Shown: positions 7,255 through 15,768, counted from the first letter of the stretch. The stretch: DNA of 15,768 nucleotides from Enterobacteriaceae endosymbiont of Donacia crassipes (GCF_012569785.1 NZ_CP046202.1:192712-208479), one strand, 5' to 3'. Numbers and translations are program-made. Notes: generated by a model not told the origin, from the letters alone.

Positions 7255-7923
7255 ATGATAAATAGATTAAAAAGTATTGCATCTAAAGTAGCAATAAAAT
7301 ATATTAAAAATAATACAATAATAGGTATTGGTTCAGGTACCACAATATCTCAATTTATTGAAATTTTATATAATGAAAAAAAAAATATAAAAGGTGTAGT
7401 ATCTGCTTCTAAATATTCAACTAGAAAATTAAAAAAATATAATTTTAATGTTTATGAAATTAATAAAATAAATAAGATTGGAATATATTTTGATAGTGCT
7501 GATGAAGTTAATGATAAAATGCAAATGATAAAAGGAGGAGGAGCTGCATTAACTAATGAAAAAATTATATCTAATTATTCAGATACATTTATTTGTATTA
7601 TTGATCAATCTAAATATGTAAAAAATTTAGGTAAATTACATCCAGTTCCTATAGAAATTATACCTTCTGCAGAAACTTCTATTACTAGACAATTATCATA
7701 TATAGGAGCTATAGCAAAATTAAGAAAAAAAACAATTACAGAACATGGTAATTTAATATTAGATGTATATAAATTAAATTTACATAATCCTATTAAAACA
7801 GAAAAATATATAAATACTATTCCTGGAGTTGTAACTGTTGGATTATTTACTCAAAGATGTGCTGATATAGTTATTATAGGAAAATATAACTCTAAAGTAT
7901 CAATAATAAGTAAAAAAATTTAA
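7255..7923 (+). CDS. rpiA: Ribose-5-phosphate isomerase A
   Basis: Interconverts ribose 5-phosphate and ribulose 5-phosphate, feeding nucleotide synthesis from the pentose phosphate pathway. 222 residues (E. coli 219). Visible: phosphate-binding GIGSGTT (about 24-30), active-site segment FDSADEVN with Asp80 and Asp83 (the family usually has DGADE; Gly is Ser here), and MIKGGGAALTNEK with Lys93 and the catalytic Glu102, followed by IPGVVTVGLF. The earlier ATG at 7245 is out of frame and meets a stop after six codons, so 7255 is the start; the alignment MINRLKSIASKVAIKYI with E. coli supports it. No Shine-Dalgarno is visible. dapF follows after 60 bp on the same strand. Confidence 0.96.
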   Translation: MINRLKSIASKVAIKYIKNNTIIGIGSGTTISQFIEILYNEKKNIKGVVSASKYSTRKLKKYNFNVYEINKINKIGIYFDSADEVNDKMQMIKGGGAALTNEKIISNYSDTFICIIDQSKYVKNLGKLHPVPIEIIPSAETSITRQLSYIGAIAKLRKKTITEHGNLILDVYKLNLHNPIKTEKYINTIPGVVTVGLFTQRCADIVIIGKYNSKVSIISKKI

Positions 7924-7983
7924 AATTAATAATATAATTTTAAATTTTATTTTTGATTTTAACAATATAGTATATACAAACAT

Positions 7984-8814
7984 ATGCAAATAAAATTTAC
8001 TAAGATGCATGCATTAGGTAATGATTTTATTATTATAAATAATATAAAAAATACTCTGATTTTGACAAAAGATATTATAAAAAAATTATCTAATAGATAT
8101 TTAGGTATAGGTTGTGATCAATTATTATTAATTGAATCATCATTTAATAAAAATATTGATTTTAATTATAGAATTTTTAATTCTGATGGTAATGAAGTAG
8201 AACAATGTGGTAATGGAGCACGTTGTCTTGCATTATATTTAAAAATAAAAAAATTAATTTGTAAAAAAAAAATATGTGTAAGTACAAAAAATCGTGTAAT
8301 ATATTTAAAAATCATAAATAATAAAATGATTTCTGTAAATATGGGTATTCCTTTATTTAATCCTAAAGACATACCATTTATAACTAATAGTATTAAAAAT
8401 ACTTATAAAATTTATTTTCAAAATAAATATATTTATTTTAATATTGTTTCTTTAGGAAATCCTCATTGTATAATTCAAGTAAATGATGTATTAAAAACTC
8501 CTGTGTCATTAATAGGATCTTTTTTAGAAAACCATATTGTTTTCCCACAAAAAATCAATGTAGGTTTTATGCAGTATATAGATATAAATAATATTAAATT
8601 AAGAGTTTTTGAAAGAGGGGTAGGTGAAACTAATGCTTGTGGTTCAGGTGCTTGTGCAGCTGTAGCTATAGGAATAAAAAAAAATATTTTATCAGAAAAA
8701 GTATATGTTAATCTGCGTGGAGGAATTATAACTATTATTTGGAAAGGAAATAAAAATAATTTATTTATGATAGGAGATGCTAAATATATTTATGATGGTA
8801 AAATTATATTATAA
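7984..8814 (+). CDS. dapF: Diaminopimelate epimerase
   Basis: Converts LL- to meso-diaminopimelate, the precursor of lysine and of peptidoglycan cross-links. 276 residues (E. coli 274). This PLP-independent racemase uses two cysteines: Cys75 in EQCGNGARC and Cys219 in TNACGSGACAA, both present. Also seen: start KMHALGNDF, SLGNPHCIIQV, and FERGVGET. It begins in-frame exactly where E. coli DapF does (MQxxKMHxLGNDF); no Shine-Dalgarno is visible. uvrD begins 46 bp downstream. In E. coli the order is dapF-yigA-xerC-yigB-uvrD-corA, so three genes have dropped out here. Confidence 0.97.
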   Translation: MQIKFTKMHALGNDFIIINNIKNTLILTKDIIKKLSNRYLGIGCDQLLLIESSFNKNIDFNYRIFNSDGNEVEQCGNGARCLALYLKIKKLICKKKICVSTKNRVIYLKIINNKMISVNMGIPLFNPKDIPFITNSIKNTYKIYFQNKYIYFNIVSLGNPHCIIQVNDVLKTPVSLIGSFLENHIVFPQKINVGFMQYIDINNIKLRVFERGVGETNACGSGACAAVAIGIKKNILSEKVYVNLRGGIITIIWKGNKNNLFMIGDAKYIYDGKIIL

Positions 8815-8860
8815 TAAATTTTTTATAAAAAATATTATTTTAATAATGGCATTTAAATAA

Positions 8861-11053
8861 ATGAAAAATATAGATTTATTAAAAAATTTAAATAGTAAAC
8901 AAAAAGAAATAGTATCTGAAAATAGAAAAAATTTATTGATTTTAGCAGGTGCTGGTAGTGGTAAAACTTTAGTATTAATTCGTAGAATAGCTTGGTTAAT
9001 TTACAAAGAAAATTGTTCTCCTAAATCTATTTTAGCAGTAACTTTTACAAATAAAGCAGCAAAAGAATTAAAAACTAGAATTACATCATTATTAATAAAT
9101 AATTTTCAAAAAAACAATATTTGGATAGGTACTTTCCATAGTTTCGCTTATTATTTATTAAGAAAACATTATTTAAATGTAGGACTAACAAAAAACTTTC
9201 AAATTATAGATTCTTATGATCAAAAAATAATAATTAAAAGAATTTTAAAAAAATTATCTTTAAAAGATAAAATATTTTCTATAGAAAATATTTTAAAATA
9301 TATAAATAATATAAAAAATAATATATTAAATAATCATTTTTATAAAAATAACTTATATAATATTAATTTATCTAAAATTTATGATGAATATCAAAGTTTT
9401 TGTAAAATAACAGAAGTAATTGATTTTAACGAATTAATATTTTATTTATATAAATTATTTTTAAATAATCCTAAAATATTAAAAATATACCAAAAGAGAT
9501 TTCAAAATATTTTAATAGATGAATTTCAAGATACTAATGATATACAATATAAATTTATTTCTTTATTATATAATAAACATTATAATACAAAAATTGTTCT
9601 TGTAGGTGATGATGATCAATCTATTTATGGATGGAGAGGAGCTAAAATTAATAATATTAATCGTTTTTTACAAGAATTTGATAAAGTAAAAATGATACTA
9701 TTAGAACAAAATTATCGTTCTACTTCTAATATTTTAGAAGTTGCAAATAAATTAATTTCTTATAATAATAATAGATTAAAAAAGAAATTATGGACTAATG
9801 CAGATAATGGAGATCTTATTACAATATATTATGCACTAAATGAATTTGATGAAGCTGAATATATTGCTAAATATATAAAACAAAAAATACTTAAAAAAAA
9901 TATTAAATTAAATAATTATGCAATTCTTTATAGAAATAATTCTCAATCTCGTATTTTAGAAGAAATTTTGTTAAAATTTTCTATTCCATATAAAATATAT
10001 GGAGGAATACAATTTTTTGAACGTCAAGAAATCAAAAATATTTTATCTTATTTAAGATTAATATCTAATTATAATGATGATAGTTCATTTGAAAGAATAA
10101 TAAATATTCCTAAAAGAGGTATTGGTAATACCACATTAAATTATATAAAATATATTGCTAATAAATATTCTTTAACATTATGGAAATCTAGTTTTTTTTT
10201 ATTAAAAAATAAAAATTTTTTAAATAAAACATCATTTTATGCATTAAAAAAATTTATTACATTAATTACATTTTTAAAAAATAATATAAAACATCAATCA
10301 TTATCTAAAATTATTAAACAAACAATAAAATTTTCTGGATTATGGGATATGTATAATAAAAATTGTTTATTTGAAAAAGATAATACTAAAATAAATAATT
10401 TGAAAGAATTTATTAATGCTGCTAAATATTTTACAAAAAAAAAATTACAATATAAAACAAAATTAAATAATTTGAAAATAAAAGATGTTAATTTATTAAC
10501 AGATTTTCTTTCTCAGACTTTATTATTAAATGAAAATATAAATAAAAATAATGAAAAAAAAAATAATTATATACAATTAATGACTATTCATGCATCTAAA
10601 GGATTAGAATTTTCTGAAGTTTTTATTGTTGGTATGGAAGAAGGTATTTTCCCAAATAAAATTTCTTTTGATGAAAAATCTATAAATGAAGAAAGACGTT
10701 TAGCATATGTAGGTATTACTAGAGCTAAAAAAAAATTAACTTTAACTTATACAAAAAAACGTTTTTTATATGGTAAAGAAATTAATTCAATACAATCAAG
10801 ATTTATTAATGAATTACCACAAAATTGTATAAAAAATATTAGTTATATTCAAAATATTAGTGTTTTACCAAAAAAAAATTATCTTTTTATAAAAAAAAAA
10901 TATTTTATAGGACAAATGGTTTATCATAAAAATTTTGGTCAAGGAATAATTTTAAAAATAGAAATTCTTAAAAAGAATGAAAAATTACAAATTAAATTTG
11001 ATAATACAATAATAAAATGGATAATGTCTAATTATATACAATCTTCTATTTAA
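8861..11053 (+). CDS. uvrD: DNA helicase II (UvrD), superfamily 1A
   Basis: ATP-driven 3'-5' helicase used in nucleotide excision and methyl-directed mismatch repair and in clearing RecA filaments. 730 residues (E. coli 720). The SF1A motifs appear in order: I AGAGSGKT (about 29-36), Ia TFTNKAAKEL, II DEFQDTN, III GDDDQSIYGWRGA, IV LEQNYRSTSNI, V TIHASKGLEF, VI EERRLAYVGITRAKKKLTL, then a C-terminal Tudor-like tail (IGQMVYHKNFGQGIILKIE). The N-terminus LLKNLNSKQKEIVSENRKN and this tail identify UvrD rather than Rep. The 1B/2B regions are inflated with Asn and Lys. Two A10 tracts (10435-10444 and 10554-10563) are potential slippage sites. No Shine-Dalgarno is clear. corA follows after 81 bp. 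Confidence 0.97.
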   Translation: MKNIDLLKNLNSKQKEIVSENRKNLLILAGAGSGKTLVLIRRIAWLIYKENCSPKSILAVTFTNKAAKELKTRITSLLINNFQKNNIWIGTFHSFAYYLLRKHYLNVGLTKNFQIIDSYDQKIIIKRILKKLSLKDKIFSIENILKYINNIKNNILNNHFYKNNLYNINLSKIYDEYQSFCKITEVIDFNELIFYLYKLFLNNPKILKIYQKRFQNILIDEFQDTNDIQYKFISLLYNKHYNTKIVLVGDDDQSIYGWRGAKINNINRFLQEFDKVKMILLEQNYRSTSNILEVANKLISYNNNRLKKKLWTNADNGDLITIYYALNEFDEAEYIAKYIKQKILKKNIKLNNYAILYRNNSQSRILEEILLKFSIPYKIYGGIQFFERQEIKNILSYLRLISNYNDDSSFERIINIPKRGIGNTTLNYIKYIANKYSLTLWKSSFFLLKNKNFLNKTSFYALKKFITLITFLKNNIKHQSLSKIIKQTIKFSGLWDMYNKNCLFEKDNTKINNLKEFINAAKYFTKKKLQYKTKLNNLKIKDVNLLTDFLSQTLLLNENINKNNEKKNNYIQLMTIHASKGLEFSEVFIVGMEEGIFPNKISFDEKSINEERRLAYVGITRAKKKLTLTYTKKRFLYGKEINSIQSRFINELPQNCIKNISYIQNISVLPKKNYLFIKKKYFIGQMVYHKNFGQGIILKIEILKKNEKLQIKFDNTIIKWIMSNYIQSSI

Positions 11054-11134
11054 AATTTTATATTAAATTATTTTAATGAAATATATAGATTTATTTATAT
11101 ATTAATTATAATATTATCCTAATTAGGAGTTATC

Positions 11135-12088
11135 ATGTTAAATGCATATAAAATATATAATAAATATTTAATTCATCTTAAATTAGATAATAATTTAAAA
11201 AATTTGTTAGATGCAATATGGATTGATTTAATTCAACCAAAAGATAACGAAAGAAAACAAATATATTATTTACTTAAACAAAATTTAGCTACTAGACCAG
11301 AATTAGAAGACATAGAAGCATCAGCAAGATTTTTTGAAAATAAAGAAGGATTACATATTCATTCATTTTTCTTTTATAAAAAGAAAAATAAACATGTAGG
11401 TACTACTACTGTAGCATTTACTATAAAAAATAATAGATTATATACTCTAAGAGAAAAAGAATTATCTGCATTTCGTTTATATAGAATACGCATGAATAAT
11501 CATTGTATGTCTTATGGTAATCCTTATGAATTATTATTAGATATATTTGATACTAAAATTGAGCAATTAGCCGATGAAATCGAAAATATATATAGTCATT
11601 TAGAATCTTTAAGTTGTATTATTATGAAGGGGCATCAAAATAAAGAATTTGACAATGCACTTTCTACTTTGGCTGAATTAGAAGATATTGGATGGAAAGT
11701 AAGATTATGTTTAATGGATACACAAAGAGCAGTAAATTTTTTAATGAGAAAAACTAGATTACCTAATAATCAAATTAAACAAGCAAAAGAAATTTCAAGA
11801 GATATTAAATCATTATTACCACATAATGAATCATTATTTCAAAAAGTTAATTTTTTAGTACAAGCAGCAATGGGATTTATTAATATAGAACAAAACAGAA
11901 TTATCAAAATATTTTCACTAGTATCTGTAATTTTTTTACCACCAACATTAGTTGCATCTAATTATGGCATGAATTTTACCTTTTTACCAGAATTAAAATG
12001 GAAATATGGTTATATTTATGCTATCATTATAATGATAGCATCAGCTTTAGCTCCTTATTTTTATTTTAAAAAAAAAAAATGGTTATAA
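11135..12088 (+). CDS. corA: Magnesium/cobalt channel CorA
   Basis: Pentameric inner-membrane channel that is the main constitutive Mg2+ uptake route. 317 residues (E. coli 316). A large N-terminal cytoplasmic domain (with [34 protein letters not shown] and a long helical stalk) leads to two membrane helices, about 256-276 and 293-311, joined by the signature loop YGMNF (GMN at 278-280). The C-terminus KKKKWL corresponds to the basic -NWL end of enterobacterial CorA. A strong Shine-Dalgarno AGGAG (11125-11129) is 5 bases before the ATG; it lies in the 12-bp palindrome TCCTAATTAGGA, so a 4-bp hairpin could weakly mask it. A 12-A tract (12068-12079) codes for the terminal lysines. It keeps its ancestral place after uvrD. 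Confidence 0.97.
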   Translation: MLNAYKIYNKYLIHLKLDNNLKNLLDAIWIDLIQPKDNERKQIYYLLKQNLATRPELEDIEASARFFENKEGLHIHSFFFYKKKNKHVGTTTVAFTIKNNRLYTLREKELSAFRLYRIRMNNHCMSYGNPYELLLDIFDTKIEQLADEIENIYSHLESLSCIIMKGHQNKEFDNALSTLAELEDIGWKVRLCLMDTQRAVNFLMRKTRLPNNQIKQAKEISRDIKSLLPHNESLFQKVNFLVQAAMGFINIEQNRIIKIFSLVSVIFLPPTLVASNYGMNFTFLPELKWKYGYIYAIIIMIASALAPYFYFKKKKWL

Positions 12089-12215
12089 AGTTAAATTATT
12101 AATTTATATTTTTTTTTAAAAAAAATTTTTAAAAACATACATATTTTTTTTATATTTAATTTAAATATATTATATATTTAAATAAATCTAATATTTATTA
12201 TTAATTATAATTAAT

Positions 12216-12247
12216 ATAGGTAAATTATTATTTACCTATGTTTTGTT
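12216..12247 (+). terminator. Probable intrinsic terminator after corA
   Basis: ATAGGTAAAT (12216-12225) and ATTTACCTAT (12230-12239) form a perfect 10-bp stem with a 4-base loop, containing the only clustered G/C pairs in the area, followed by GTTTTGTTATATATTTTTTA. It lies 128 bases beyond the corA stop. The T run is interrupted and the stem is A+T-rich, so efficiency is uncertain. On the opposite strand the hairpin is not followed by T residues, which supports plus-strand use. Confidence 0.5.
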
Positions 12248-12547
12248 ATATATTTTTTATTTAACTTTATTTTAAATAAAGAATAAATTTTATATATAGA
12301 TATATATATAAATTATTAATTATGTTTTATTTTGATAATTAAATATTATCAATTTATTTTTAATAAATAGAATATTAAAGTTAATCATTTAATATGATAA
12401 ATTAATAATTTTATAATTAAGTATATTTATTTTTTATTTATTATTTTTTATAATTTATTAATTTAAAATAGTTAGAAAATAATTATAAATAAAAAATTAA
12501 ATTTAAAAAAATTTAAAATTTATCAAATAAAAAATAATTCAAATATA

Positions 12548-12590
12548 TTTATATAAAATATTAATAATATAAATATTTTATTTATATAAA
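12548..12590. repeat. 15-bp inverted repeat with a 4-base bulge
   Basis: TTTATATAAAATATT (12548-12562) pairs with AATATTTT plus ATATAAA (12572-12579 and 12584-12590), interrupted by an extra ATTT. All pairs are A-T, so this may be chance in such sequence; its bulged design resembles the repeat at 13219. Confidence 0.4.
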
Positions 12591-12912
12591 AAATATTATT
12601 TTAATTTATATATTTTATATATATTATTTAATAAATAAAATATAAAATTTTGTTAAATATAATTTAAATTTTTTTTTGAAAAAATACTTTTGTTATAGTC
12701 ACAACATTTATTACTAATATAAAATATCTAAATATTAAAAAAATTACAAAAATCTTAATATTTTTATTATATATATTTAATAAATAAAAAAAAATATACT
12801 TTAAATTATTACTAAAAAAATATTATAATTATTATTTTTATTAAAAAAATTATATTTTAAAATATAGTAATTTTTAAAATATAAAAATATAAAATATATT
12901 TACTAAATAATA

Positions 12913-12957
12913 TAAATATAAATATAATAACAATTTTTGTTATTATATTTATATTTA
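12913..12957. repeat. Perfect 21-bp inverted repeat, 3-base loop
   Basis: Positions 12913-12933 are the exact reverse complement of 12937-12957, with loop TTT between. There is no mismatch over 21 bp and one G-C pair near the loop (AACAA/TTGTT). No T run follows on either strand, so a standard intrinsic terminator is unlikely. It could be a cruciform, a protein-binding palindrome or an RNA processing or stability hairpin. Confidence 0.85.
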
Positions 12958-13218
12958 ATAAAAAAATACTAAAATTTAATTTTTGTAAATTATTTTATTT
13001 CTATGATATTTATCATCAATAAAAATAACTATTTTTGAATATAATTTAATTGATCTAAATAATTTTTATATAATAAAATATCTTTAATCAAAATTTGATT
13101 TATAAAATATATTAACCAAAAATATTTTATTTTATCTTTAAAATAAAACATAAAACTTAAACTAAAAATTTTAGTATATGAAATTAATTTATTTAATATG
13201 CATATTATAAAAAAAATT

Positions 13219-13274
13219 TAAACAATAAATAAATTATAATTAATTTAATATTATAACTTATAATTTATTGTTTA
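13219..13274. repeat. 17-bp inverted repeat with a 4-base bulge, upstream of sucA
   Basis: TAAACAATAAA-TAAA-TTATAA on the left (13219-13239) pairs with TTATAATTTATTGTTTA on the right (13258-13274), except for one extra TAAA block that looks like a tandem duplication. It ends about 220 bases before the sucA start, so it could lie in a leader transcript or just before the promoter. Confidence 0.5.
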
Positions 13275-13495
13275 GTTTTAAAAAATTTTTAGTATCTATT
13301 ATTTTTTTTATGGTAGTTATTTTATTTATTATTCATAATTTAATTGTATTTAATTTTTTAAATTCTAATTTTTATTTTATTTATAATAAAATATTAAAAT
13401 TAATAGAAAATTATTTCATTTAAAAATATAATTATCAATTAAGTTTTACTCATTAAAATAAAATTTTAATTTTTTTATTACAATAAGAGATAATA

Positions 13496-15768
13496 ATGGA
13501 TAATTATAACTTTAATAAATATTTTTTATATGAAAATTTTTTTTATGTTGAAAAATTGTATCAAAAATTTTTAATAAATCCTGATTCTATAGAAAAAACT
13601 TGGAAATATTTTTTTATAAATTTTGAAAAAAAAAGTAGTATTTTATTTCAAAAAAACCAATCAGAAAACAATAATTTTTATAAAAAAAATTTTTTTATAG
13701 AAAAAATAAATCGATTAATAAATAATTTTAGAATATTTGGACATTATGATGCAAATATAAACCCTTTAGCGTTTAATAAAAAACAATTAAGTAACATTTT
13801 ACAAATAAAAAATTATAATATTAATATAAAAGATTTACAAAAAAAAATTACATTAAATTCTTTATTTAAAAATCAAAAAATTATTGATATATATAATATT
13901 TTTAAAAAAATATATTGCAATCATATAGGTATAGAATATTTTCATTTATTAAATAATGAAAAATATTGGATACAAAAAAATATAGAATCAATGATTAATA
14001 ATTTACAAGTTAAAGAAAAAAAAATTTTTTTTGAAGAATTAATTGCTGCAGAAATTTTTGAAACTAATATAGCAAAAAATTTTCCAGGTACTAAAAGATT
14101 TTCTTTAGAAGGTTGTGATATCCTAATTCCCATAATTAAAGAAATTATACGTTATTCAAGTAAATTAAAAAATAATATTACAAAAATAATTTTAAGTATG
14201 GCTCATAGAGGAAGATTAAATGTTTTAGCTAATGTAATGGGTAAAAATATAAAAAAAATAAAAGATGAATTTAAAAATATGTTTTTAGAAAAAAATGATA
14301 TAGATGATGTTAAATATCATTTAGGTTATTCTTCTATTATTATTAATAATAATAGAAAAATAAAATTACAATTAATATTTAATCCATCTCATTTAGAAAG
14401 TGTTAATTGTGTTTCTATGGGTATAGTTAAATCTTATATTGATTCATCTAAAAATAATAATATACTTCCTATTAATATACATGGAGATGCTTCTTTTAGT
14501 GGTCAGGGAATAATACAAGAAATTTTAAATTTATCTCAAACAAAAGGTTATGGAATTAATGGAACTATACATATTATAATTAATAATCAGATCGGATTTA
14601 CTACTTCTAAAATTGCTGATATGAGATCTAGTTATTATTGTACTGATATAGCTAAAATGATTCAATGTCCTATTTTTCATATAAATGCAGATAATATAGA
14701 AGATGCTATCTTAATTATAAGATTAGCAATTATATATAGAAATTTATTTAAAAAAGATATTTTTATAGATTTAGTTTCATATAGAAGACATGGTCATAAT
14801 GAAATAGATGATCCATATATAACACAACCATTAATGTATCATTATATTAAAAATCATAAAACAATACAAAATTTATATTTTAAAAAATTATTCACTCAAA
14901 ATATTTTAAATATTCAAGAAAAAAAAAATATATATAAAAAATATCAAGACTTATTTGATAAAAATGATTTTTTTATTAAAACATATATTCCATTTAAAAA
15001 AAATATTTTAAAAAAAATATTTAAAAAATTAACAATAAATGAATTAAAGAAATTAATTTTAAAAATTAGTAGTTTTCCTGAAAATTTTAATATTCATTCT
15101 AGAGTTAAAAAAATTTATTTAGATAGATTAAGTATGGGTGAAGGTAAAAAAAAAATAGATTGGGGAACCGCTGAAAATTTAGCCTATGCAAATATTTTAA
15201 CTCAAGGAATATCATGTCGTTTATCTGGAGAAGATGTTAAAAGAGGTACTTTTTCTCATAGACATGCTGTTATTTATGATCAAAATAATGGAATTTCATA
15301 TATATCTTTAAAAAATCTTAGTTCAAAACAAGGAAAATTTTATATTTATAATTCTATACTTTCTGAAGAAGCAGTTTTAGGATTTGAATATGGGTATTCT
15401 TTAAATAATAATAATATATTAACAATATGGGAAGCACAATTTGGAGATTTTATTAATGGAGCTCAAATTATTATAGATCAATTTATAAGTTCTGGAGAAA
15501 AAAAATGGAAATATCAAAGTAAATTAGTAATTATGCTTCCACATGGTTATGAAGGACAAGGTCCAGAACATTCTTCAGCACGGATAGAAAGATTTTTACA
15601 ATTAAGTGCCGAAAATAATATGAAAATTTGTATACCATCTAATGCATCCCAAATATATCATTTATTATGTGAACAAGCATTTAATTATGTAAAAAAACCA
15701 CTTGTTATATTTACGCCTAAATCTCTTCTAAGACATACTTTAGCATGTTCATCATTGAAATATTTTGT
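13496..15768 (+). CDS. sucA: 2-oxoglutarate dehydrogenase E1 component (runs off the right edge)
   Basis: ThDP-dependent E1 of the 2-oxoglutarate dehydrogenase complex, which makes succinyl-CoA with SucB and Lpd. I translated it codon by codon: 757 codons are open without interruption; roughly 150-170 more are expected beyond the window. Visible: N-terminal lipoyl-partner region NPDSIEKTWKYFF, then FRIFGHYDANINPL, FPGTKRFSLEGCD, SMAHRGRLNVLANVMGK (His237), FNPSHLES, the ThDP/Mg motif from Gly330-Asp331 (HGDASFSGQG) to Asn363-Asn364 (NNQIGFTTS), YRRHGHNE (His432), LSGEDVKRGTFSHRHAV, WEAQFGDFINGAQ and GYEGQGPEHSSARIERFLQL. The N-terminal linker is shorter than in E. coli. Shine-Dalgarno AAGAGA (13485-13490) lies 5 bases before the ATG. 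In enterobacteria sdhB normally precedes sucA; here the preceding 1.4 kb holds no gene. An A10 tract is at 15146-15155. Confidence 0.96.
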   Translation, partial: MDNYNFNKYFLYENFFYVEKLYQKFLINPDSIEKTWKYFFINFEKKSSILFQKNQSENNNFYKKNFFIEKINRLINNFRIFGHYDANINPLAFNKKQLSNILQIKNYNINIKDLQKKITLNSLFKNQKIIDIYNIFKKIYCNHIGIEYFHLLNNEKYWIQKNIESMINNLQVKEKKIFFEELIAAEIFETNIAKNFPGTKRFSLEGCDILIPIIKEIIRYSSKLKNNITKIILSMAHRGRLNVLANVMGKNIKKIKDEFKNMFLEKNDIDDVKYHLGYSSIIINNNRKIKLQLIFNPSHLESVNCVSMGIVKSYIDSSKNNNILPINIHGDASFSGQGIIQEILNLSQTKGYGINGTIHIIINNQIGFTTSKIADMRSSYYCTDIAKMIQCPIFHINADNIEDAILIIRLAIIYRNLFKKDIFIDLVSYRRHGHNEIDDPYITQPLMYHYIKNHKTIQNLYFKKLFTQNILNIQEKKNIYKKYQDLFDKNDFFIKTYIPFKKNILKKIFKKLTINELKKLILKISSFPENFNIHSRVKKIYLDRLSMGEGKKKIDWGTAENLAYANILTQGISCRLSGEDVKRGTFSHRHAVIYDQNNGISYISLKNLSSKQGKFYIYNSILSEEAVLGFEYGYSLNNNNILTIWEAQFGDFINGAQIIIDQFISSGEKKWKYQSKLVIMLPHGYEGQGPEHSSARIERFLQLSAENNMKICIPSNASQIYHLLCEQAFNYVKKPLVIFTPKSLLRHTLACSSLKYF

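Larger units (their letters stand above)
12089..13495. other. 1.4 kb A+T-only-like spacer without a recognisable gene
   Basis: Between corA and sucA lies the only long non-coding stretch of the window. G and C are much rarer than in the genes. I find no tRNA, rRNA, rnpB, ssrA or ffs-like segment and no DnaA-box cluster. It contains at least four inverted repeats (listed separately). The longest open frames I could find are about 62 codons on the minus strand (13029-13217, no early ATG) and about 60 codons on the plus strand (13244-13423, ATG at 13310), neither with a ribosome site. The likeliest reading is the eroded remains of genes lost where the ancestral uvrD-corA segment was joined to the sucA segment, possibly with retained terminators or promoters. 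Confidence 0.7.

Noticed and set aside
8166..8372. 68-codon open frame on the minus strand
   Set aside because: It lies entirely antisense inside dapF, whose catalytic motifs run through the same bases; no ribosome site. It is a shadow frame.
12280..12312. TATATA-rich tract as a functional repeat
   Set aside because: Simple dinucleotide repeats like this are expected at this base composition, and nothing links it to a function.
13310..13423. 37-codon plus-strand ORF (starts MVVILFIIHN), hydrophobic, just before sucA
   Set aside because: No ribosome site, composition expected of translated A+T-rich spacer, and no family I recognise. The frame is open from about 13244 but short enough to be chance.
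12089..13495. A replication origin or structural RNA in the long spacer
   Set aside because: I found no cluster of TTATCCACA-like DnaA boxes and no G/C-containing conserved core of rnpB, ssrA, ffs or rRNA; hairpins alone are not sufficient evidence.
13942..14133. 63-codon open frame on the minus strand
   Set aside because: Antisense within sucA, which is continuously open and conserved there (FPGTKRFSLEG).

Overview
The window is extremely A+T-rich (well over four fifths A+T by eye) and carries a compact set of enterobacterial-type housekeeping genes with very short spacers, Lys/Asn/Ile-rich proteins, long homopolymer A tracts inside genes and TAA as the only stop codon used by the complete genes. 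This points to a strongly genome-reduced, obligate, probably insect-associated endosymbiont related to the Enterobacterales (Buchnera/Blochmannia-like). I cannot name the genus. Nothing looks recently acquired: I see no insertion sequence, phage gene, CRISPR array or toxin system.

Layout. 1-929, minus strand: start of ilvG (acetolactate synthase II large subunit, running off the left edge) with a tRNA-Trp(CCA) behind it, a remnant of the ancestral trpT...ilvG order. 1160-2726, plus: fpr and tpiA, adjacent as in the enterobacterial fpr...tpiA block. 2712-7069, minus: degP, tRNA-Ile2(CAU), prfB and lysS; lysS converges on tpiA and the two coding ends overlap by 15 bp. prfB needs a programmed +1 frameshift, so no single reading frame shows the whole gene. 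7255-12088, plus: rpiA, dapF, uvrD and corA, the last three keeping the ancestral dapF-uvrD-corA order after loss of the genes between. 12089-13495: a 1.4 kb, almost G/C-free spacer with several inverted repeats, one a perfect 21-bp stem. 13496-15768, plus: sucA (2-oxoglutarate dehydrogenase E1), open to the right edge.

Roles. The genes cover branched-chain amino acid and lysine/peptidoglycan precursor synthesis (ilvG, dapF), central carbon metabolism (tpiA, rpiA, sucA), redox supply (fpr), translation (lysS, prfB, two tRNAs), DNA repair (uvrD), envelope protein quality control (degP) and Mg2+ uptake (corA). Provision of essential amino acids fits a nutritional symbiont.

Most interesting point. 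The prfB recoding site has the classical architecture (internal Shine-Dalgarno AGGGGG, then CTT), but the in-frame stop is TAA instead of the near-universal TGA. All nine complete genes here also end in TAA. A 12-A tract just upstream could additionally let slipped transcripts bypass the stop. Together these suggest that RF2 autoregulation has been rewired or relaxed in this lineage.
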